Shown here: positions 35,466-44,654 of the stretch, one piece after another
Position numbering within the stretch: position 1 is the first letter of the stretch
Layout: each line of letters starts with the position of its first letter
DNA from: Anaeromassilibacillus senegalensis
GTDB taxonomy: Bacteria > Bacillota > Clostridia > Oscillospirales > Acutalibacteraceae
Reading direction: 5' to 3'
Assembly (NCBI RefSeq): GCF_021531715.1
Contig: NZ_JAFBIT010000002.1
Span: 496,001 to 560,000, forward strand
Length of the DNA: 64,000 bases
The notes under the pieces: model-generated
Database searches by the model: none
What the model was told of the DNA's origin: nothing
The model's input: only the letters and a program-made list of their open reading frames with translations
Made by a program: the position numbers and the translations under genes

Positions 35466-36699
35466 TCTGGCCGTCGCCGCGGATCACATACTTATAGGAG
35501 ACGATCTCGTTCAGCCCCATCGGGCCGCGCGCATGCAGCTTCTGCGTCGAGATACCGATTTCCGCGCCGAGGCCCAGCTCGCCGCCGTCCGTAAAGCGTG
35601 TGGAGGCGTTGACATACACCGCCGCCGAATCGACACGCGCGGTAAACGCCTCTGCGGCGCGAAGGTCGCGCGTGACGATGCACTCGCTGTGCCCGCTCGA
35701 ATAGCGCGCAATGTGGTCGATGGCGTCGTCGAGGCTGTCCACGACGCGCACGGCGAGGATGTAATCGAGGAACTCCGTTTCCCAGTCCGCTTCTTCGGCG
35801 GGCACGGCGTTCGGCAGAAGCGCCCGGGCGCGCTCGTCCGCGCGAAGCTCCACGTGTTTCTCGGCGAGCCGCGCCGCGATAACCGGCAGCGCCTTCTCCG
35901 CGATTTTCCCGTGGACAAGGATCGTCTCGATCGCGTTGCAGACCGAGGGGCGGGAGGTCTTCGCGTTGAAGATGATCTCCGCGGCCATATCGATATCCGC
36001 CGATTCATCGACGTACACGTGGCAGTTGCCGACGCCCGTCTCAATGACCGGCACCTTCGCGTTTTCGACGACGGTGCGGATCAGCCCGGCGCCGCCGCGC
36101 GGGATCAAAAGATCGAGATAGCCCGTCATGCCCATCATTTCGACGCTCGAGGCGCGGCTCGTATCGCGGACAAGCTGGACGCAGTCGCGCGGGAGGCCCG
36201 CCCGCTCGCACGCGCCGCGCAGAAGCTCGGCAATCGCCGTGTTCGAGTGAATGGCCTCCTTGCCGCCGCGCAGAATCACCGCGCTGCCCGCCATCAGGCA
36301 GAGCGCCGCCGCGTCGCTCGTGACGTTCGGGCGCGCCTCAAAGATGATGCCGATCACACCCATCGGCACCGTGATTTTCTCGATTTTCAGACCGTTCGGA
36401 CGCGTTTCGCCGCTGAGCACACGGCCCACCGGGTCGCGCTGCGCCGCGACGTCCTCCACGCCCTGCGCCATCGCCTCGATGCGCGCCGGGGTCAGCGTCA
36501 GGCGGTCAAGCATTGCGTCCTTCATGCCGGTTGCGCGTGCCGCCGCAAGGTCTTCCTCATTTGCGCGCAGCAGCGCTGTCTGTTCGCCACGCAGCGCTTT
36601 CGCCGCTTCCAGCAGCGCCGCCCGCTTTTTTTCGCCCGCCGTGCGCAGGACGGCTGCCGCCGCCTTTGCCGCCGCGCCCATTTTCTGAAGCTCTGTCAT
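35458..36699 (-). CDS. proA: Gamma-glutamyl phosphate reductase
   Basis: Second step of proline synthesis: NADPH reduction of glutamyl 5-phosphate. 413 residues, standard length, with PMGVIGIIFEARPNVTSDA near the N-terminal third and the catalytic cysteine in TGVGNCHVYVDESAD. AAAGGGG precedes the ATG at 36699. It follows proB by 18 bases on the same strand, the usual proBA operon. Confidence 0.96.
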   Translation of the reverse strand: MTELQKMGAAAKAAAAVLRTAGEKKRAALLEAAKALRGEQTALLRANEEDLAAARATGMKDAMLDRLTLTPARIEAMAQGVEDVAAQRDPVGRVLSGETRPNGLKIEKITVPMGVIGIIFEARPNVTSDAAALCLMAGSAVILRGGKEAIHSNTAIAELLRGACERAGLPRDCVQLVRDTSRASSVEMMGMTGYLDLLIPRGGAGLIRTVVENAKVPVIETGVGNCHVYVDESADIDMAAEIIFNAKTSRPSVCNAIETILVHGKIAEKALPVIAARLAEKHVELRADERARALLPNAVPAEEADWETEFLDYILAVRVVDSLDDAIDHIARYSSGHSECIVTRDLRAAEAFTARVDSAAVYVNASTRFTDGGELGLGAEIGISTQKLHARGPMGLNEIVSYKYVIRGDGQIR

Positions 36700-36717
36700 G
36701 CAAATTTCCCCTTTCTC

Positions 36718-37506
36718 TCAACAGTCAAATACCGTGCCGATATCCTCGCCGCCAAAGATGCGGTAGAGGTTGTGCGGGTCGTCGCCCGCCAGAATGTACG
36801 TCGGGATATGCGCCTGCGCCGCAAGCTCCGCCGCGCGGATCTTCGTCGCCATGCCGCCGGTGCCGCGGCTCGAGCCCGCGCCGCCCGCCAGCGCGCGAAC
36901 CTCATCGGTGATCGCGTGGATGACCGGGATGCGTTTCGCATCCGGGCAGGTCTTCGGATTTTTGTCGTACACGCCGTCGATATCCGTTAAGATCATCAGC
37001 GCGTCGGCATCAACGAGCGTCGCCACAATCGCGGAAAGCGTGTCGTTGTCGCCGAAATTGCGCCCTTCGAGCTCATCGACCGCGACGGTGTCGTTTTCGT
37101 TGACAATCGGGATGATGTTCATATCGAGGAGCTCGCGGAACGTGTTGACGACGTTCTGGCGGCTGCCCTCGCGCGATGTGACGTCCGCCGTCAGAAGCAC
37201 CTGCGCGACGGTCTGGTGGTACTCGCCGAAAAATTTATCGTAGATAAACATCAGCTCGCACTGGCCGACGGCCGCGAGCGCCTGCTTCTTCGCCGTCTCG
37301 TCCGGCCGGCGGGCGAGCCCCAGCTTGCCCACGCCGACGCCGATTGCGCCCGAGGAGACGAGCACGATCCTTTTGCCGCTGTTCTGCAGATCGCTCAGCG
37401 TGCGGCAGAGCCGCTCCACGCGGCGCAGGTTGAGCTTTCCGTTTTCGTATGTCAGCGTCGAGGTGCCGATCTTCACCACGACGACGTTTGCCTTCTGTAA
37501 ATCCAT
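36718..37506 (-). CDS. proB: Glutamate 5-kinase
   Basis: First step of proline synthesis. Amino-acid kinase fold: VVVKIGTSTLTYENG at the start, VSSGAIGVGVGKLG, NENDTVAVDEL and the nucleotide site GTGGMATKIRAAELA. At 262 residues it is the short form without the C-terminal PUA domain of the 367-residue E. coli enzyme, a form known in several bacteria. GGGAG precedes the ATG. Confidence 0.95.
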   Translation of the reverse strand: MDLQKANVVVVKIGTSTLTYENGKLNLRRVERLCRTLSDLQNSGKRIVLVSSGAIGVGVGKLGLARRPDETAKKQALAAVGQCELMFIYDKFFGEYHQTVAQVLLTADVTSREGSRQNVVNTFRELLDMNIIPIVNENDTVAVDELEGRNFGDNDTLSAIVATLVDADALMILTDIDGVYDKNPKTCPDAKRIPVIHAITDEVRALAGGAGSSRGTGGMATKIRAAELAAQAHIPTYILAGDDPHNLYRIFGGEDIGTVFDC

Positions 37507-37578
37507 ATAACCGCTCCCTATGCGTATGTTCTGCCCCGATTATAACGGTTTTGGCGGAAAAAGGAAAGTCTTTTCGGC

Positions 37579-37617
37579 AAAAAAGAGCTTATCCGCTTTT
37601 TCTTCGCGGATAAGCTC
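37579..37617 (-). terminator. Intrinsic terminator of pnp
   Basis: Perfect 12-bp minus-strand stem GAGCTTATCCGC / GCGGATAAGCTC (37617-37606 with 37596-37585) followed by TTTTTT. Confidence 0.85.
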
Positions 37618-37633
37618 CTTGTTTAGACTTATT

Positions 37634-39820
37634 TTATCTTCTGTCGCGTCTCGGACGATCTGAGCGCGGGCGGTCGCTGCGCTCGCGGCGGGGCTTATCG
37701 GAGAGCGTGTTCTCCGGCACAGCGCCGTCGAGGTCGATCAGCGCGTCGCGGCGGGAGAGATTCAGGCGGCCCTTGTCGTCGATCTCAAGCACCTTGACCT
37801 TGATGATGTCGCCAATGTTGACAACGTCCGTGACATTCTCGGTACGCTTGATATCGAGATGCGAGATGTGCACAAGGCCTTCCTTGCCCGGGGCGATCTC
37901 CACAAACGCGCCGAAGTCCATGATGCGCGTAACGCGGCCGCTGTAATAGGAGCCCGGCTCCGGATCGTTGACGATCGTATCGATGATGTCCATCGCGCGG
38001 CGGCACTTCTCGATGTCGATGCCCGCGACGTAGCAGTGGCCGTCGTCCTCGATGTCGATGGTGACCTCACACTCGGCGCAGATCTTCTGGATGACCTTGC
38101 CGCCCGAGCCGATGACCTCGCGGATCTTATCGACCGGCACGATCGTGGAGAGCATCTTCGGCGCGTACTTGGACAGCTCCGGACGCGGTTCCGGAATGAC
38201 CGGCAGCATGATCTCGTCGAGGATGTAGTTTCTTGCCTTATGCGTCTTTGCAAACGCTTCCTTGATGATCTCCGGCGTAAGGCCCTTAATCTTCAGGTCC
38301 ATTTGGATGGCAGTGATGCCCTTCTTCGTACCGGCAACCTTGAAGTCCATATCGCCGAAGAAGTCCTCGAGACCCTGGATATCGACCATCGTCATCCAGC
38401 GCTCGCCCTCGGTGATGAGGCCGCAGGAGATACCGGCGACCGGCGCCTTGATCGGCACACCAGCGTCCATCAGCGCCAGCGTGGAGCCGCAGACGGAGCC
38501 CTGCGAGGTGGAGCCGTTGGAGGAAAGCACCTCGGAAACGAGGCGGATGGTATACGGGAACTCCTCAACCGACGGGATGACCGGCAGCAGCGCGCGCTCT
38601 GCGAGTGCGCCGTGGCCGACCTCACGTCTGCCCGGGCCTCTCGACGGCTTCGTTTCGCCGACGGAGTAGGACGGGAAGTTGTAGTGGTGGATGTAGCGCT
38701 TGGATTCCTCCTCGTCGATGCCGTCGAGGAGCTGGTTGTCGCGCGTGGAGCCGAGCGTCGCGACGGTCAGAACCTGCGTCTGTCCTCTCGTGAACAGGCC
38801 GGAGCCGTGTACACGCGGCAGGATGCCGACCTCCGCCGCAAGCGGGCGGATCTCATCCATACCTCTGCCATCGACGCGCTTCTGCTCGTCGAGGAGCCAG
38901 CGGCGAACTACAAATTTCTGCGTCTTATACAGGCACTCGTCGATCTTCGCCGCCTCGTCGGGGTAAAGCTCGTCGAAATGCTCGTGAACCTTCTCGTAAA
39001 CGGGCTTGAGGCGCTCGTCACGGACGGTCTTATCGTCGGTGTCCAGCGCGGCGCGGACGTCCTCGATGGCGAATTCCTTTACCGCCTCGAACATCTCCTC
39101 GTCCGGCTCGTTGGACGGATAGGAGAACTTCTCCTTGCCGATCTCCGCCTGAATACCCTTGATGAACTCGATGATCTTCTGGTTTTCCGCATGGCCGGCC
39201 ATGATGCCGTCGAACATATCCTCATCGGAAACCTCGTTCGCGCCGGCTTCGATCATCGCGATACGCTCGCTTGTGGAAGCGACGGTGACGGCCATCTCAG
39301 AAACCTTGCGCTGCTCAGCGGTCGGGTTGATGACGAACTTGCCCTCGACAAGGCCGACGGAAACGCCGCTGATCGGGCCGTTCCACGGAATGTCGGAGAT
39401 GGAGAGCGCGATGCTGGTGCCGACGAGCGCGGCGATCTCCGGCGAGCAGTCCGGATCGACGGACATGACGGTGCAGACGATGGAGACGTCGTTGCGCATG
39501 TCCTTCGGGAACAGCGGGCGAATCGGGCGGTCGATCATGCGGCAGACAAGGATCGCCTTATCGGTCGGGCGGCCCTCACGCTTTAAGAAGGAGCCCGGAA
39601 TCTTGCCGACGGAGTACAGCTTCTCCTCGAAATCGACGGAGAGCGGGAAAAAGTCGATGCCGTCACGCGGCTTTGCGGCTGCCGTGGCCGCGACATGGAT
39701 GGTGGTTTCGCCGTAGCGGACAAGGCACTCGCCGTTTGCAAGCTGTGCCATCTTGCCGGTTTCAACCTTCAGCGGGCGTCCGGCGAATTCCGTTTCGAAC
39801 ACTCTGAATTTTTCAAACAT
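37634..39820 (-). CDS. pnp: Polyribonucleotide nucleotidyltransferase (PNPase)
   Basis: 3'-5' phosphorolytic exoribonuclease. 728 residues with two RNase PH domains, then KH and S1 RNA-binding domains (DFGAFVEIAPGKEGLVHISHL) and a basic Arg/Asp-rich tail. The start is placed at 39820 (MFEKFRVFETEFAGRPL) with GGAAAGGA upstream; an open frame extends further to 39994 but its sequence is not family-like. It follows rpsO, the conserved rpsO-pnp order. Confidence 0.95.
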   Translation of the reverse strand: MFEKFRVFETEFAGRPLKVETGKMAQLANGECLVRYGETTIHVAATAAAKPRDGIDFFPLSVDFEEKLYSVGKIPGSFLKREGRPTDKAILVCRMIDRPIRPLFPKDMRNDVSIVCTVMSVDPDCSPEIAALVGTSIALSISDIPWNGPISGVSVGLVEGKFVINPTAEQRKVSEMAVTVASTSERIAMIEAGANEVSDEDMFDGIMAGHAENQKIIEFIKGIQAEIGKEKFSYPSNEPDEEMFEAVKEFAIEDVRAALDTDDKTVRDERLKPVYEKVHEHFDELYPDEAAKIDECLYKTQKFVVRRWLLDEQKRVDGRGMDEIRPLAAEVGILPRVHGSGLFTRGQTQVLTVATLGSTRDNQLLDGIDEEESKRYIHHYNFPSYSVGETKPSRGPGRREVGHGALAERALLPVIPSVEEFPYTIRLVSEVLSSNGSTSQGSVCGSTLALMDAGVPIKAPVAGISCGLITEGERWMTMVDIQGLEDFFGDMDFKVAGTKKGITAIQMDLKIKGLTPEIIKEAFAKTHKARNYILDEIMLPVIPEPRPELSKYAPKMLSTIVPVDKIREVIGSGGKVIQKICAECEVTIDIEDDGHCYVAGIDIEKCRRAMDIIDTIVNDPEPGSYYSGRVTRIMDFGAFVEIAPGKEGLVHISHLDIKRTENVTDVVNIGDIIKVKVLEIDDKGRLNLSRRDALIDLDGAVPENTLSDKPRRERSDRPRSDRPRRDRR

Positions 39821-39997
39821 AGCTATAAATCCTTTCCCCCCGGGAGCCGGGAATGCACAGTCTACGAGCCGTTTAACAATAAAACCGGCGCGCAAGCGCG
39901 TGTGCGCCCGTTTCACTGCTAAACAGCCGTTTGACCATGACAGTGTAGATATTATAATCGGCTGCGCGGACAGCGCGCAGCCGAAAACAGACAAAAA

Positions 39998-40261
39998 TTA
40001 CTTGCGGATACCGAGCTCTGCAATGATCGCTCTGTAACGCTCAATGTCAACCTTGATGAGGTAGTTGAGAAGGCTTCTTCTCTGGCCGACCATCTTCAGC
40101 AGGCCGCGGCGGGAGTGATGATCCTTCTGGTTGGTTCTGAGGTGCTCGGTGAGGTCGTTGATGCGCTTCGTGAGAACCGCGATCTGAACCTCCGGAGAAC
40201 CGGTGTCGCCCTCATGACGGGCATACTTCTTGATGATTTCTGTCTTTTCGCTCTTCAGCAT
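39998..40261 (-). CDS. rpsO: 30S ribosomal protein S15
   Basis: Binds 16S rRNA in the platform. 87 residues, one less than usual. [20 protein letters not shown] and the [16 protein letters not shown] loop are diagnostic. The ATG at 40261 has AAAGGTGG eight bases upstream; the GTG at 40273 overlaps that site and is not the start. Gene order rpsO-pnp. Confidence 0.97.
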   Translation of the reverse strand: MLKSEKTEIIKKYARHEGDTGSPEVQIAVLTKRINDLTEHLRTNQKDHHSRRGLLKMVGQRRSLLNYLIKVDIERYRAIIAELGIRK

Positions 40262-40374
40262 TGTGTTTTCCACCTTTACAAAATATTTCCGCGCTCACAG
40301 GTCGGGGTTGGTGTTGTCCCCGCGGAATTGCTTCCCATAGGGTTAGTCCCTGATCCGTGGACGGGCACTGCAAT
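40262..40374 (-). promoter_or_regulatory. rpsO 5' leader, possible S15 autoregulatory element
   Basis: The 110-base leader between the promoter and rpsO contains short GC-rich complementary segments (for example GGGACTAACCC and CGCGGGG). S15 represses its own mRNA through leader structures in several bacteria. The sequence is consistent with that but I could not establish a fold. Confidence 0.35.
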
Positions 40375-40403
40375 AGTATACCACAAACACAGCGGCATTG
40401 CAA
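40375..40403 (-). promoter_or_regulatory. Sigma-A promoter of rpsO
   Basis: Minus-strand TTGCAA (40403-40398) and TATACT (40380-40375), spacer 17. Confidence 0.75.
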
Positions 40404-40435
40404 GTAAATTTTTACCGAATCCGGCATTGTATATA

Positions 40436-40464
40436 TTGACAGATTTCAAATTTCCGTATAGTAT
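40436..40464 (+). promoter_or_regulatory. Sigma-A promoter of degV-like gene
   Basis: Consensus TTGACA (40436-40441), 17-base spacer, TAGTAT (40459-40464). It diverges from the rpsO promoter with only 32 bases between the -35 boxes. Confidence 0.65.
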
Positions 40465-40525
40465 AAATACCATAAAAGCAAAGTCCGATGCAGATACTCC
40501 CAACCGGGAGAAAGGAATATCGAAA

Positions 40526-41380
40526 ATGAGCAGAATAGCAGTTGTAACCGATACAAACAGCGGCATCACCCGCGAAGAAGCCAAGAAGCTGGGCGTTTTC
40601 CTGCTGTCCATGCCTTTTATTGTGGACGGCAAGGAGTATTTTGAAGGCGTGACCTGCACTTACGAGCAGTTCTTCGATATGCTCGCGGCAGGCAGCGACG
40701 TCTCCACCTCCCAGCCCGCGCCCGAAGACCTCACCGCGCTGTGGGACACGATCCTTCAGAACTACGATTCCATCGTCCATATCCCGATGTCCTCCGCGCT
40801 CAGCGGCTCGTGCGGCACAGCGAAAGCGCTCGCGGCCGATTATAACGGGCGCGTTTGCGTCGTGGACAACAAGCGCATCTCGCTTTCGCAGCGCGAATCG
40901 GTGCTCGACGCACTCACGCTGATCAAAAAAGGGCTGACCGCGGCGGAGATCTGCGTGCAGCTCGAGGAAACCGCCTACAATTCGAGCATTTATCTCGCGG
41001 TCAACACGCTGGAGCTGCTCAAGAAGAGCGGCAGAGTCACCGCAGCGGGCGCGGCGCTTGCGACACTGCTCGGTCTCAAGCCCGTTCTCCAGATTCAGGG
41101 CGAGAAGCTCGACGCCTACGCGAAGGTGCGCGGCATGGCCGCCGCCGAAAAGACGATGCTCAAGGCGATCGAAAAGGACATGCAGACCCGCTTTGCCGGC
41201 AAGCCCGTCCATATCGCCGTCGCGTACTCCGGCGACATTCGCCCTGCCCTCGAATGGCGCAAAACCGTCCGCAGCTACTTCGGTGACAGCCACATCGAGC
41301 TGTACAAGCTGCCGATCAGCATCTGCTGCCACGTCGGCGCGGGCGTCAAGGCCATCGCATGCTACGAATATTTCGAATAA
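40526..41380 (+). CDS. DegV family fatty-acid-binding protein
   Basis: DegV/FakB proteins bind fatty acids and hand them to a fatty-acid kinase. The 284 residues start SRIAVVTDTNSGITREEAKK and contain PMSSALSGSCGTAKALA, VDNKRISLSQRE and a conserved LKPVLQIQGEKLDAYAKVRG block. The ATG at 40526 follows AAAGGAA. No FakA partner is visible in this window. A bidirectional terminator follows it. Confidence 0.92.
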   Translation: MSRIAVVTDTNSGITREEAKKLGVFLLSMPFIVDGKEYFEGVTCTYEQFFDMLAAGSDVSTSQPAPEDLTALWDTILQNYDSIVHIPMSSALSGSCGTAKALAADYNGRVCVVDNKRISLSQRESVLDALTLIKKGLTAAEICVQLEETAYNSSIYLAVNTLELLKKSGRVTAAGAALATLLGLKPVLQIQGEKLDAYAKVRGMAAAEKTMLKAIEKDMQTRFAGKPVHIAVAYSGDIRPALEWRKTVRSYFGDSHIELYKLPISICCHVGAGVKAIACYEYFE

Positions 41381-41390
41381 GACCAAAACT

Positions 41391-41432
41391 CAAAACGACC
41401 GCTGTGCTCAAACTGCGCAGCGGTCGTTTTTT
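41391..41432. terminator. Bidirectional terminator between degV-like gene and ribF
   Basis: Stem CGACCGCTG / CAGCGGTCG (41396-41404 with 41418-41426) with TTTTTT on the plus strand and AAAA before it for the minus strand. Confidence 0.85.
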
Positions 41433-43398
41433 ATTCCTCCCCGATGCATACGACCGTTTGATCCGGCACGGTTTTGACGCGGAAAGCCGTGCACCATTCG
41501 ATGCGCGCCGCCGGTTCAAAGTGCAGCGCGGAGCATGCGGCGTGCAGCTTCGGCGCCTCCGTTTTGCCCTTACCGGTGAGGAACACCGCCGTCGGGCCGT
41601 CCGCGCCGCCGATCACGCCGATACAGGCATCGCTGTGGGCTTCGGGCAAAAACGCGTTTTCGGGCTTTCGCACCGCCTTCGGCTCGTCGCCCCGCACGCA
41701 GTCCCGCACCGAAAATTCGCTTTCGGACAGATCGGGCGAGAGCGTGTAGGTCATCATGGCGTACTGCTCCGGGAGGCTCCAGCCCGCGCCAAACGGGTGG
41801 TCTTTCCAGTCCGCCGTCTGCGGTTCGAGCGCCTGCACGGTCAGCGTGTGCGCCTTGCCCGTGACCGGATGGGTGAGCGTGATTTGCTCCGTGCCCGGCG
41901 TTTCAAAATGCGGGCCGGGCACCGGCTTCGGCTCCTGCGTCAGCGTCAGCGAAAGCGTGCGCAGCGCGGGCTTGCGCTTCGTCGCCCACGGGAATGACAC
42001 GCGGCGCATCGCCCAGCCGCGCGAAGCGTCCAGCCCGTAATGCTCGAGCGCGCGCGCCGCTTCCTCATCGGGCAGCTCATCCTCTGCCCGGTACGACGCC
42101 GGAACCCACGAGATGCCGCTCCAACGGTGCTGCGTGAGCGTTTTGCCGTTCAGCTTTGCCGCCGCCGAAAACGCCGGGTGCAGCGGGTTTTCCGCTTCGA
42201 TCTGCTCGCGAACCTCGTCGCTGAGCTGCGCCTCGTCCTGCGCGCGCCACTTGTCGAGAAACACTTTCAGGCGCTCCGGCTCGACCTCCATGCAGAAATC
42301 GACGACAAGCCCCGCGCCGCAAACATAGACCGACGGCACACGCCACGCGCTGCCGCCCCAGGAGAACGACTTGTTCACCGGGATCTCCCGCCCCGCGCGT
42401 TCGCGGCTGCGGCGTCCCCAGAACCCGCCGTCAAAATACACCTTCCACGCGGACTTCTCCTGTTTATTATTTTCGCTCAACCCGCTCTCATACGCGTTGA
42501 AAATCGCCCGCGCCTGCACTGCATTGCGGTTGATTTCAGCCTTGAGCGCGTCGAGATCGGGGAACTTCCGCTCGTCGCGGATGAAGCCGAGCAGCTCGAG
42601 ACGCAGGGATTTGCCGTACAGATCGCCGGAAAAATCCGGGATCCACGTCTCCGAAAGCGCGCGGTCAGAGCCGACCGTGGGCTTCACGCCGACGTTCGTC
42701 ACACCGCAGCACAGCCTGTCCCCGAGGTGTACCGCCGAAGCGTACACGCCAAAGCGCGGCAGAATGAACCGTTCCGGGAAGTGCTGGTTGATTGTCGGCG
42801 TGCCGATCGTGTGGCCGATGTGGTTGCCGTGGACAACCTCAAAGCAGAAGCCGAACGGCCTGCCGAGCATCGCCGCCGCGTCCTCCATCTCGCCGCGCTC
42901 GATCGCGCCGCGGATGCGCGTGGCGCTGACGGTCTCGCCCTTATACTGCACCGTATTGACAACGTGCAGCTCGGCCCCGCGCAAGGCGCAGGAGCGCGCG
43001 AGCCACGCGGCGTCGCCCGCCGCGAATTTGCCGAAGCGGAAGTCTGCGCCGCAGGTGACGACGCGCGCGTGCAGCCCAAAGCGCAGGAGGTTCAGAAAGC
43101 GCTCGGCAGGCCACGCGGCGACATCCGAAAAATCGGGCATGACGACGTACTGCACGCCCCACGATTCGAAGATCGCGAGCCGTTCCTCCATCGTCGTGAG
43201 GTAGCGGCAGCGCCCTCCAAGACGCTCGGCGGGGTTATCCCGGAACGTAAAGACCACCGGCACAAGGCCGCTCTCCACCGCCTCGCGGATAACCGCGCGA
43301 TGGCCGATGTGCAGACCGTCGAACGCACCGAGTGCGACCGCCGTCTCCCTTTCCCCGATGTATTGGCTGATTTCTTCCGTATTTCGGATCACGTGCAT
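41431..43398 (-). CDS. ribF: Riboflavin kinase / FAD synthetase (RibF) with a large C-terminal extension
   Basis: Residues 1 to about 305 are a full RibF: the FAD-synthetase nucleotidyltransferase site GAFDGLHIGHRAV (24-36), then the flavokinase with PTIN at 201-204 and VTNVGVKPTVG. The frame continues without a stop for about 345 more residues, beginning near WKVYFDGGFWGRRSRE and including IGVIGGADGPTAVF near 593, a motif also found in sodium-pumping decarboxylase beta subunits. No Met and no well-spaced start were found near the boundary, so a true fusion is most likely; a sequencing error joining two genes is the alternative. Start 43398 follows GAGGG. Confidence 0.8.
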   Translation of the reverse strand: MHVIRNTEEISQYIGERETAVALGAFDGLHIGHRAVIREAVESGLVPVVFTFRDNPAERLGGRCRYLTTMEERLAIFESWGVQYVVMPDFSDVAAWPAERFLNLLRFGLHARVVTCGADFRFGKFAAGDAAWLARSCALRGAELHVVNTVQYKGETVSATRIRGAIERGEMEDAAAMLGRPFGFCFEVVHGNHIGHTIGTPTINQHFPERFILPRFGVYASAVHLGDRLCCGVTNVGVKPTVGSDRALSETWIPDFSGDLYGKSLRLELLGFIRDERKFPDLDALKAEINRNAVQARAIFNAYESGLSENNKQEKSAWKVYFDGGFWGRRSRERAGREIPVNKSFSWGGSAWRVPSVYVCGAGLVVDFCMEVEPERLKVFLDKWRAQDEAQLSDEVREQIEAENPLHPAFSAAAKLNGKTLTQHRWSGISWVPASYRAEDELPDEEAARALEHYGLDASRGWAMRRVSFPWATKRKPALRTLSLTLTQEPKPVPGPHFETPGTEQITLTHPVTGKAHTLTVQALEPQTADWKDHPFGAGWSLPEQYAMMTYTLSPDLSESEFSVRDCVRGDEPKAVRKPENAFLPEAHSDACIGVIGGADGPTAVFLTGKGKTEAPKLHAACSALHFEPAARIEWCTAFRVKTVPDQTVVCIGEE

Positions 43399-43414
43399 GG
43401 TATCGTTTCCCTCT

Positions 43415-44314
43415 TTATTCCACTGAGAATGATTTGACATAGCGCAGTTCGCCGTTTTCAAGGCGTGCCAGCCCCAAAAAGCGCCCTTCGCAATAGATGC
43501 TGAGCTGCGCACCCTCGGGCATCGCGATGCGCGGCGCGCAGCAGCGGGCAAAGTCGAGCGCGCCGCCGTTTAAGTACCGCTGCCCCTGCGCAGGTGTGAC
43601 CTGCACGGCGGGCAGCGCAGAAAACAGCTTTTCCACCGGGCGCAGCACCGCAGAAAAATCGCCGCTTTCCTTGAGCGCCTTCAGCGCGTCGAGCGAAACG
43701 GCGTCCGCGAGCGTGAAGCCGCACGCCGCCGTGCGCCGAAGCGCCGTCATGACGCCGCAGGTCGAGAGTGCCGCCGCGATATCCTCGATCAGTGTGCGGA
43801 TGTACGTGCCCTTCGAGCACGTCACGGCGATGCGTCCCGCGCGCGTATTTTCATCGTATTCAAGCAGTTCAAGCGACGCGACGTGCACCGGGCGCGCTTC
43901 GCGCTCGATTTCCACGCCCTGCCGCGCAAGCTTATACAGCCGCTGCCCGTTGACCGACACCGCCGAGTACATCGGCGGCACCTGTAAAATATCGCCCGTA
44001 AAGCGCGGGAGCGCAGCTTTAAGCGCATCCAAAGACACCGGCGTGTCGTCGGTATTTAAGAGCGCGCCGGTCACATCGCCGGTATCGCGCGCTTCGCCGA
44101 AGCGGAACGACGCCTCATACGACTTGTCCGTATCGGGCAGAAGCGAGACCGCCTTCGTCGCGCGGCCGAGCAGAAGCGGCAGGACGCCGGTCGCCATCGG
44201 GTCTAGCGTGCCGGTGTGCCCGATGCGCCTTTCGCGCGTCAGCCCGCGCACCACCGCCACCGCGTCGAACGACGTGAAATCCTGCGGCTTATCCAAAACT
44301 ATAATTCCATCCAT
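43415..44314 (-). CDS. truB: tRNA pseudouridine(55) synthase
   Basis: Makes pseudouridine-55 in the T loop of tRNAs. 299 residues; catalytic Asp38 in GHTGTLDPMATGVL, then DKSYEASFRFGEARDTGD and VPPMYSAVSVNGQRLYKLAR. The ATG at 44314 is preferred (GGAG six bases upstream) over 44320. A much longer upstream frame to 44845 is not coding. It is followed directly by ribF, the common truB-ribF order. Confidence 0.94.
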   Translation of the reverse strand: MDGIIVLDKPQDFTSFDAVAVVRGLTRERRIGHTGTLDPMATGVLPLLLGRATKAVSLLPDTDKSYEASFRFGEARDTGDVTGALLNTDDTPVSLDALKAALPRFTGDILQVPPMYSAVSVNGQRLYKLARQGVEIEREARPVHVASLELLEYDENTRAGRIAVTCSKGTYIRTLIEDIAAALSTCGVMTALRRTAACGFTLADAVSLDALKALKESGDFSAVLRPVEKLFSALPAVQVTPAQGQRYLNGGALDFARCCAPRIAMPEGAQLSIYCEGRFLGLARLENGELRYVKSFSVE

Positions 44315-44334
44315 TTCCATCTCCAACGGGCTGC

Positions 44335-44382
44335 ACCGGGGGCTCCGCCCCTCGACCCCGCCGCCTTTTGAAAAAGGCGGGC
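44335..44382. repeat. GC-rich palindromic intergenic element
   Basis: Adjacent hairpins: GGGG-ctccg-CCCC near 44338-44351 and CCGCCTTT / AAAGGCGG at 44361-44380. The composition resembles dispersed intergenic elements seen in many Oscillospiraceae genomes. No other copy was noticed in this window. Confidence 0.5.
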
Positions 44383-44654
44383 GAAAACTTTTCATGCTTG
44401 TGTAAAAATATATTGCCGGAAGCACCCAAAGAACGCGTTTGCTCCGTTTATTTCCCGCACCGGCGAAGTGCGTGTAAACGAACGACTCCGCGACCTCGGT
44501 GCGCGACCACAGAAACTGTGCGGTGCACAGTTTCCCACAAACAATGCTGCGCACCAAAGGGGATAAAACGCCGGTTTTTCGCGCAGCGAAAATGTCCGCC
44601 AGACAAGGCGTTTTATCCAGTCGTTTGCCGCGAAGTATTCGCGTCAAACGACTT
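44383..44654. repeat. Gene-free stretch with two further palindromes
   Basis: A 10-bp palindrome GAAACTGTGC / GCACAGTTTC (44512-44534, loop of 3) and 12-bp inverted arms GGATAAAACGCC (44561-44572) and GGCGTTTTATCC (44607-44618). No coding region is supported here. Together with 44335-44382 it separates the SagB-like gene from truB. Confidence 0.5.
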
